From Oceanimonas sp052119705 (GTDB lineage Bacteria; Pseudomonadota; Gammaproteobacteria; Enterobacterales; Aeromonadaceae), in assembly GCF_052119705.1 (NCBI RefSeq), contig NZ_JBGQOP010000015.1:1-64000 (forward strand): DNA of 64,000 nt, given 5' to 3'. Below the pieces are notes generated by a model, which ran no database searches, had not been told where the DNA came from, and saw nothing but the letters and a program-made list of their open reading frames with translations. Position 1 is the stretch's first letter. Every line of letters begins with the position of its first letter. This document shows positions 60,113-64,000 of the stretch, one piece after another. The position numbers and the translations under genes are program-made.

Positions 60113-61369
60113 ATGGACAAATTTAAGATTCAAGGCCCTTGTCGGCTGGCCGGCGATGTCACTATTTCTGGCGCTAAAAATGCGGCTTTGCCGATTTTAT
60201 TTGGTACTTTATTGTGTGATGAAGCCATTACGCTGTCCAACGTCCCCAAGTTGAAAGATGTAGATACCACGCTGCAACTGCTGGCCTCTATGGGTTTGAA
60301 CGTGGTGGAGCAAGATGACAGTTACGTGATCTCTGGCGCCGTTAACAGCCACATTGCACCCTACGAGCTAGTACGGACTATGCGTGCCTCTATTTTGGCG
60401 CTGGGACCATTGGTGGCGCGTTTTGGTCAAGCCGATGTCTCTTTGCCGGGCGGTTGTGCCATAGGTGCGCGCCCAGTGAACTTGCACATTCATGGTTTAG
60501 AGCAGATGGGGGCGGAAATTCATGTGGTTGACGGCTACATTAAGGCACGCGTCGATGGCCGCCTAAAAGGCGCGCACATCTTGATGGACATGGTGAGCGT
60601 AACCGGTACCGAAAACCTGATGATGGCAGCCGTATTAGCCGAAGGCCGTACCACTATCGAAAACGCCGCTCGAGAGCCTGAAGTGGTGGACTTAGCCAAC
60701 TTCTTGAATGCATTGGGTGCCAAAATTCAAGGTATAGGTCAAGACACGCTGATCATTGATGGTGTAGAGGCCTTGCACGGCGGTGAATATCGCGTGCAAC
60801 CCGATCGTATCGAAACCGGTACCTTCTTGGTGGGTGCGGCCGTGACCGACGGTGATGTGACCTGTCACAACACGGATCCGCGTCTGTTAGAAGCGGTATT
60901 GGTAAAGCTGAAAGAAGCGGGCGCCGAGGTAACGACGGGCGAAGACTGGATCCGTTTAAATATGACGGGCAGGGTGCTTAAACCGGTAGACATTAAAACC
61001 GCGCCTTACCCGGCTTTCCCGACCGACATGCAGGCGCAGTTTACCGTGCTCAATGCGGTGGCTAAAGGCGTGGGTCACGTTACCGAGACCATCTTTGAAA
61101 ACCGCTTTATGCACGTGCCTGAGCTTAACCGCATGGGTGCCAGCATAGAGTTGCACGGCAATATGGCGATTTGTGGCGACACAGAGCAGCTGACCGGCGC
61201 CACTGTGATGGCCACCGATCTGCGCGCCTCGGCAAGTTTAGTGTTGGCTGGCTTTGTAGCCGAAGGCACTACCTTTGTGGATCGTATTTATCACATCGAC
61301 CGCGGCTATGAAGTAATCGAAGATAAATTGTCGGCACTCGGCGGTAAGATAGAGCGCATTAAGGGCTAG
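60113..61369 (+). CDS. murA: UDP-N-acetylglucosamine 1-carboxyvinyltransferase
   Basis: 418 aa (E. coli 419). First committed peptidoglycan step: adds enolpyruvate from PEP to UDP-GlcNAc. Lys22-Asn23 in SGAKNAALP and catalytic Cys115 in LPGGCAIGARP, the residue alkylated by fosfomycin, so the enzyme should be fosfomycin-sensitive. Last gene of the mla-ibaG-murA operon, ending at a two-arm heptamer array. Confidence 0.98.
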   Translation: MDKFKIQGPCRLAGDVTISGAKNAALPILFGTLLCDEAITLSNVPKLKDVDTTLQLLASMGLNVVEQDDSYVISGAVNSHIAPYELVRTMRASILALGPLVARFGQADVSLPGGCAIGARPVNLHIHGLEQMGAEIHVVDGYIKARVDGRLKGAHILMDMVSVTGTENLMMAAVLAEGRTTIENAAREPEVVDLANFLNALGAKIQGIGQDTLIIDGVEALHGGEYRVQPDRIETGTFLVGAAVTDGDVTCHNTDPRLLEAVLVKLKEAGAEVTTGEDWIRLNMTGRVLKPVDIKTAPYPAFPTDMQAQFTVLNAVAKGVGHVTETIFENRFMHVPELNRMGASIELHGNMAICGDTEQLTGATVMATDLRASASLVLAGFVAEGTTFVDRIYHIDRGYEVIEDKLSALGGKIERIKG

Positions 61370-61383
61370 CACATAGCCTTGAT

Positions 61384-61432
61384 CTAGAAGCTAGAAGCTA
61401 GAAGCTAAAAGCTAAAAGCTAGAAGCTAAAAC
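61384..61432. repeat. Seven-unit CTAGAAG/CTAAAAG heptamer array
   Basis: Units CTAGAAG x3, CTAAAAG x2, CTAGAAG, CTAAAAC in register, starting 15 bp after the murA stop codon. The complementary arm (CAGCTTCTCGCTTACGGCTT, about 61510-61530) lies beyond the terminator. Confidence 0.9.
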
Positions 61433-61454
61433 AAGTGCTTTAAGCCTTAACCTG

Positions 61455-61489
61455 AAAAGGGCCAGATGTAAAACATCTGGCCCTTTTTT
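61455..61489. terminator. Bidirectional terminator between murA and degS
   Basis: 15-bp stem AAAAGGGCCAGATGT/ACATCTGGCCCTTTT with a 3-nt loop; centre of the two-arm array. Confidence 0.92.
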
Positions 61490-61539
61490 GTTTTTTCGTT
61501 CGTGACTTACAGCTTCTCGCTTACGGCTTCCAGCTGTCT

Positions 61540-62637
61540 TTAGCGCAAGCGTTGAAAGCGGGTATCTTCTTCAATCGTTATCGGTAATGTCATCAACTTA
61601 CCTTGGCGCAGCAAGGTGACAGTGATGGTGCTCCCCGGTTTAGCTTCGGCAATCTTATCCATGGCGTGGCGGGTGTTACGAATGGGCTCATCGTTGAATT
61701 TCAACAAAACATCTTCCACTAACACCCCGGCCTTGGCTGCGGGGCCTGTTTCGTTGAGGCCTTCCACGAATAAGCCAGTGCGCTCACCCATTTTTAATAA
61801 CTGCGCCATCATGGGCGGAATATCGGCACCACTTATGCCTAAATAACCGCGGATAACTCGGCCATGACTGATCAGCTCTTGCATAATGCGCTGCGCCAAG
61901 GCGTAGGGAATAGCGAAGTTGATGCCGTAGCTTTCTTGATGAGCCAAGCTTTGAAAAGAAGCGGTATTGATACCGACGATTTCACCGTAGACGTTGATGA
62001 GTGCACCACCTGAGTTACCGGCGTTGATGGCGGCATCGGTTTGCAACAAGTCCTGACGCCCATTGCTGTCTGGCCCCATGCTCGATAAGCCAGAGCGACC
62101 TGTGGCGCTAATAATGCCCTGAGTAATGGTTTGCCCAACGTTATAGGGATTGCCGATAGCCAGTACAATATCGCCCACTTGTGGCGACAATTCATTATCT
62201 TGTGGTATCACGGGTAGTTGATTAGCATTAATTTTTAAGACCGCTAAATCCGTGGGCACATCGAAGCCGGTGACCTCGCCATTTAGAATACGACCATCTT
62301 GCAGCGCCACTATCACCTGATCGGCATCGGCTATCACATGGTAGTTGGTCAGCACATAGCCTTGGCTATTCATGATCACCCCTGAGCCTAAGTTGGTCGA
62401 GCTTAATTCAGGTGAGACATTGCCGCGCTGAAAACTACGGGTATAAATATTTACAACCGCAGGCCCGGCGCGGTTGGCCGCATAGGAGAAACTGGACACG
62501 CCTACTTGCTGGTTGCGCCACCAATGCTCAAAAGGTTGGGTCTTAAGTTGCGGGAAAATAGCCAAGAGCAATACCGCCATTAGCACCCCGAAGGCGATGG
62601 CCTGAAAAATGAACTTAAGATAAGGAATAAAGCGCAT
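61540..62637 (-). CDS. degS: Site-1 protease DegS of the sigma-E envelope stress response
   Basis: 365 aa from MRFIPYLKF (E. coli 355). N-terminal membrane helix (about 8-28), trypsin-like domain with triad His100 (LTNYHVI), Asp130 (PTDLAVL), Ser209 (AGNSGGAL), and one PDZ domain (about 270-355). Cleaves RseA when outer-membrane protein C-termini bind the PDZ domain. The frame extends to 62736 but that part is not conserved. Follows the degQ-like gene on the same strand with its own spacer and terminator. Confidence 0.94.
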   Translation of the reverse strand: MRFIPYLKFIFQAIAFGVLMAVLLLAIFPQLKTQPFEHWWRNQQVGVSSFSYAANRAGPAVVNIYTRSFQRGNVSPELSSTNLGSGVIMNSQGYVLTNYHVIADADQVIVALQDGRILNGEVTGFDVPTDLAVLKINANQLPVIPQDNELSPQVGDIVLAIGNPYNVGQTITQGIISATGRSGLSSMGPDSNGRQDLLQTDAAINAGNSGGALINVYGEIVGINTASFQSLAHQESYGINFAIPYALAQRIMQELISHGRVIRGYLGISGADIPPMMAQLLKMGERTGLFVEGLNETGPAAKAGVLVEDVLLKFNDEPIRNTRHAMDKIAEAKPGSTITVTLLRQGKLMTLPITIEEDTRFQRLR

Positions 62638-62875
62638 AGGGAGTCGGGTCGCTGTGAAAGAGCTATAGCATAACATAAAGCGAGAAACCGAGCCGTCAGC
62701 TGACAGCCAACAATAATGCCGGCCGAGTAAGGCCATGTTAAATGTTCAATGTTGAACTCCATGGCACCGCGTAGTGAATATAAAAAAAGCAGCGCTCAGC
62801 ACTGCTTTTTGATTTTAGTTTTATATTTAATTTTATTGATAGCTTAAAGCTTCCGCCTTACCGCTGTCTTTTCAT
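62638..62875. other. Spacer between degQ-like gene and degS
   Basis: 238 bases with the terminator of the degQ-like gene (62782-62812), a pyrimidine arm of the heptamer family near its stop codon (GCTTAAAGCTTCCGCCTTAC) and the degS promoter. Confidence 0.5.
62782..62812 (-). terminator. Terminator after the degQ-like gene
   Basis: Minus-strand stem AAAAAGCAGTG/CGCTGCTTTTT with a 5-nt loop and T-run, about 65 bp after the stop codon. Confidence 0.8.
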
Positions 62876-64000
62876 CTATCTCAACACTAAATAAAGAGAA
62901 GCGTTACCGCGTTGGATATTTAGCGCAATCACGCCGGGTTTAGCTTCTATTATCTTGCGTAACTCTGCGAGTTCTTTCACCCGCTTACGATTAACGCCAA
63001 TGATAATATCGCCCTTCTCCAAACCAGACCGAGCGGCAGGAGAGCGGGGGGCTACGTCGACTATTTTTACGCCTGATATCCCGTCTTTGGCTTCGGTTTT
63101 ACCCAGCGTAGCACCTTCTAACGCCTTGTTTAAGCTGTCGGCGGCCATGCTCTGGTCGTCTGCTAGGGTTAAAGTGACATTGGCGTCTTGCTGCTTACCA
63201 TCGCGAAACAGGCCTAAGGTGACGGTTTTATCGGCGCCCATGGTCGCCACTTTGGCTCTTAGCTCACCAAAAGAACGCACCGGCTTGCCGTCTAGGCTGA
63301 TAATAATATCACCGGCTTTTAAACCGGCTTTATCTGCCGCTGAGTCTTCGATCACTTGACTGACAAAAGCGCCGTGCTGGCTCTTGTAACCAAAGGTACG
63401 GGCTAGTTCAGAGGTCAGCTCGCCGCCCATTACCCCCAGCACGCCTCGACGTACTTCACCGTATTCGATGATTTGATCAATTAAATTTTTCACCATGTTA
63501 GACGGGATAGCAAAGCCGATGCCTATGTTGCCACCGTTAGGGCCTAAAATGGCGGTGTTAATACCCACCAGCTTGCCGTTTAAATCGAGCAGGGCGCCAC
63601 CTGAATTGCCGGAGTTAATGGCGGCATCGGTTTGAATAAAGTTTTCAAGATTTTCGACGTTGAGGCCCGAACGTCCCAAGGCACTGATAATGCCCGAGGT
63701 CACGGTTTGGCCAAGGCCGAAGGGGTTGCCGATGGCGATGGCAAAATCACCGACCCTAAGTGCGTCTGAGTCGGAAAATTCGATGGCAACTAGATCTTTG
63801 GCATCCACTTTGAGTAATGCAATGTCACTTTGTTTATCGCTACCAATCAGCTCGGCTTCGTATTCTTGACCGTCCATCAGTGTAATCAGGATTTTATCGG
63901 CGTCTGAGATCACATGATTATTGGTGATCACATAGCCTTTCTTAGCATCAATGATCACGCCTGAGCCGAGTGCTTGAAAGGGGCGCTCTTGGACTTGCTC
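62876..64000 (-). CDS. degQ: DegQ-like periplasmic serine endoprotease (5' part outside window)
   Basis: C-terminal 375 codons; the start lies beyond position 64000. Visible: protease domain with His in ITNNHVI, Asp in SDIALLK and Ser in NSGNSGGALL, then two PDZ domains (PDZ1 near GVMGGELTSELARTFGY, PDZ2 near VKIVDVAPRSPAARSGLEKGD). Two PDZ domains mark DegP/DegQ rather than DegS. Position immediately before degS favours DegQ. Degrades and chaperones misfolded periplasmic proteins as large cages. Whether a DegP-type Q-linker is present cannot be told without the start. Confidence 0.9.
   Translation of the reverse strand, partial: EQVQERPFQALGSGVIIDAKKGYVITNNHVISDADKILITLMDGQEYEAELIGSDKQSDIALLKVDAKDLVAIEFSDSDALRVGDFAIAIGNPFGLGQTVTSGIISALGRSGLNVENLENFIQTDAAINSGNSGGALLDLNGKLVGINTAILGPNGGNIGIGFAIPSNMVKNLIDQIIEYGEVRRGVLGVMGGELTSELARTFGYKSQHGAFVSQVIEDSAADKAGLKAGDIIISLDGKPVRSFGELRAKVATMGADKTVTLGLFRDGKQQDANVTLTLADDQSMAADSLNKALEGATLGKTEAKDGISGVKIVDVAPRSPAARSGLEKGDIIIGVNRKRVKELAELRKIIEAKPGVIALNIQRGNASLYLVLR

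Overview
This window looks like core chromosome of a moderately GC-rich gammaproteobacterium. Gene order (csrD-mreBCD-maf-rng-yhdP-nit-tldD; rpoN-hpf-ptsN-rapZ-ptsO next to lptBAC-kdsC-kdsD; mlaFEDCB-ibaG-murA; degQ-degS) matches Enterobacterales, Vibrionales and Aeromonadales. Details such as the SPOR-tailed PBP5-like enzyme, the extra MCE operon and the PA2778/PA2779-type pair suggest a marine Aeromonadales-like genus (Oceanimonas/Oceanisphaera/Zobellella type). The genus is inference; the class is secure.

Layout. 0-10.3 kb: lpxT, a CinA-like gene, metA and metH (each behind MetJ-type operators), an NhaP antiporter, and a D,D-carboxypeptidase with a SPOR tail. 10.4-10.9 kb: an apparently gene-free stretch that on the minus strand encodes a CsrB/CsrC-type sRNA, with 14 GGA motifs, a strong terminator, an IHF consensus and a UvrY/GacA-like palindrome upstream. 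10.9-18.8 kb: ogt, a NIF3/YqfO-like gene, phnA, a second MCE lipid-transport operon (STAS-permease, ATPase, MCE protein, lipoprotein), a PA2779/PA2778-type pair and a glutaminyl cyclase. 18.9-24 kb: uvrA, yajR, ssb.

24.1-31.6 kb is the accessory region: a type I restriction-modification locus in the order hsdM-hsdS-fic, then a tandem array of seven 41-bp hairpin-forming repeats, then hsdR. HsdR carries an internal insert of five Cys-rich CxxC-PCxC repeats. From 31.6 kb the core resumes: a dicarboxylate symporter, csrD (the turnover factor for CsrB-type RNAs), a D-cysteine desulfhydrase-like gene, the cell-shape operon mreBCD, maf, rng, yhdP, a nitrilase-family gene, tldD, darP and tldE/pmbA. 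49.7-56.6 kb holds nitrogen-PTS, sigma-54 and LPS transport/Kdo genes; 56.8-61.4 kb the Mla phospholipid pathway, ibaG and murA; 61.5-64 kb degS and a degQ-like gene cut by the window end.

Envelope biogenesis dominates: LPS (lpxT, lptABC, kdsCD), peptidoglycan (murA, carboxypeptidase, mreBCD), lipid asymmetry (mla plus a second MCE system) and envelope stress proteases (degS, degQ). A genome-specific feature runs through the intergenic spaces: heptameric low-complexity arrays (CTAGAAG/CTTCTAG type and CCTCACG/CGTGAGG type) placed as a purine arm and a pyrimidine arm around gene ends, often with an ordinary terminator in the centre.
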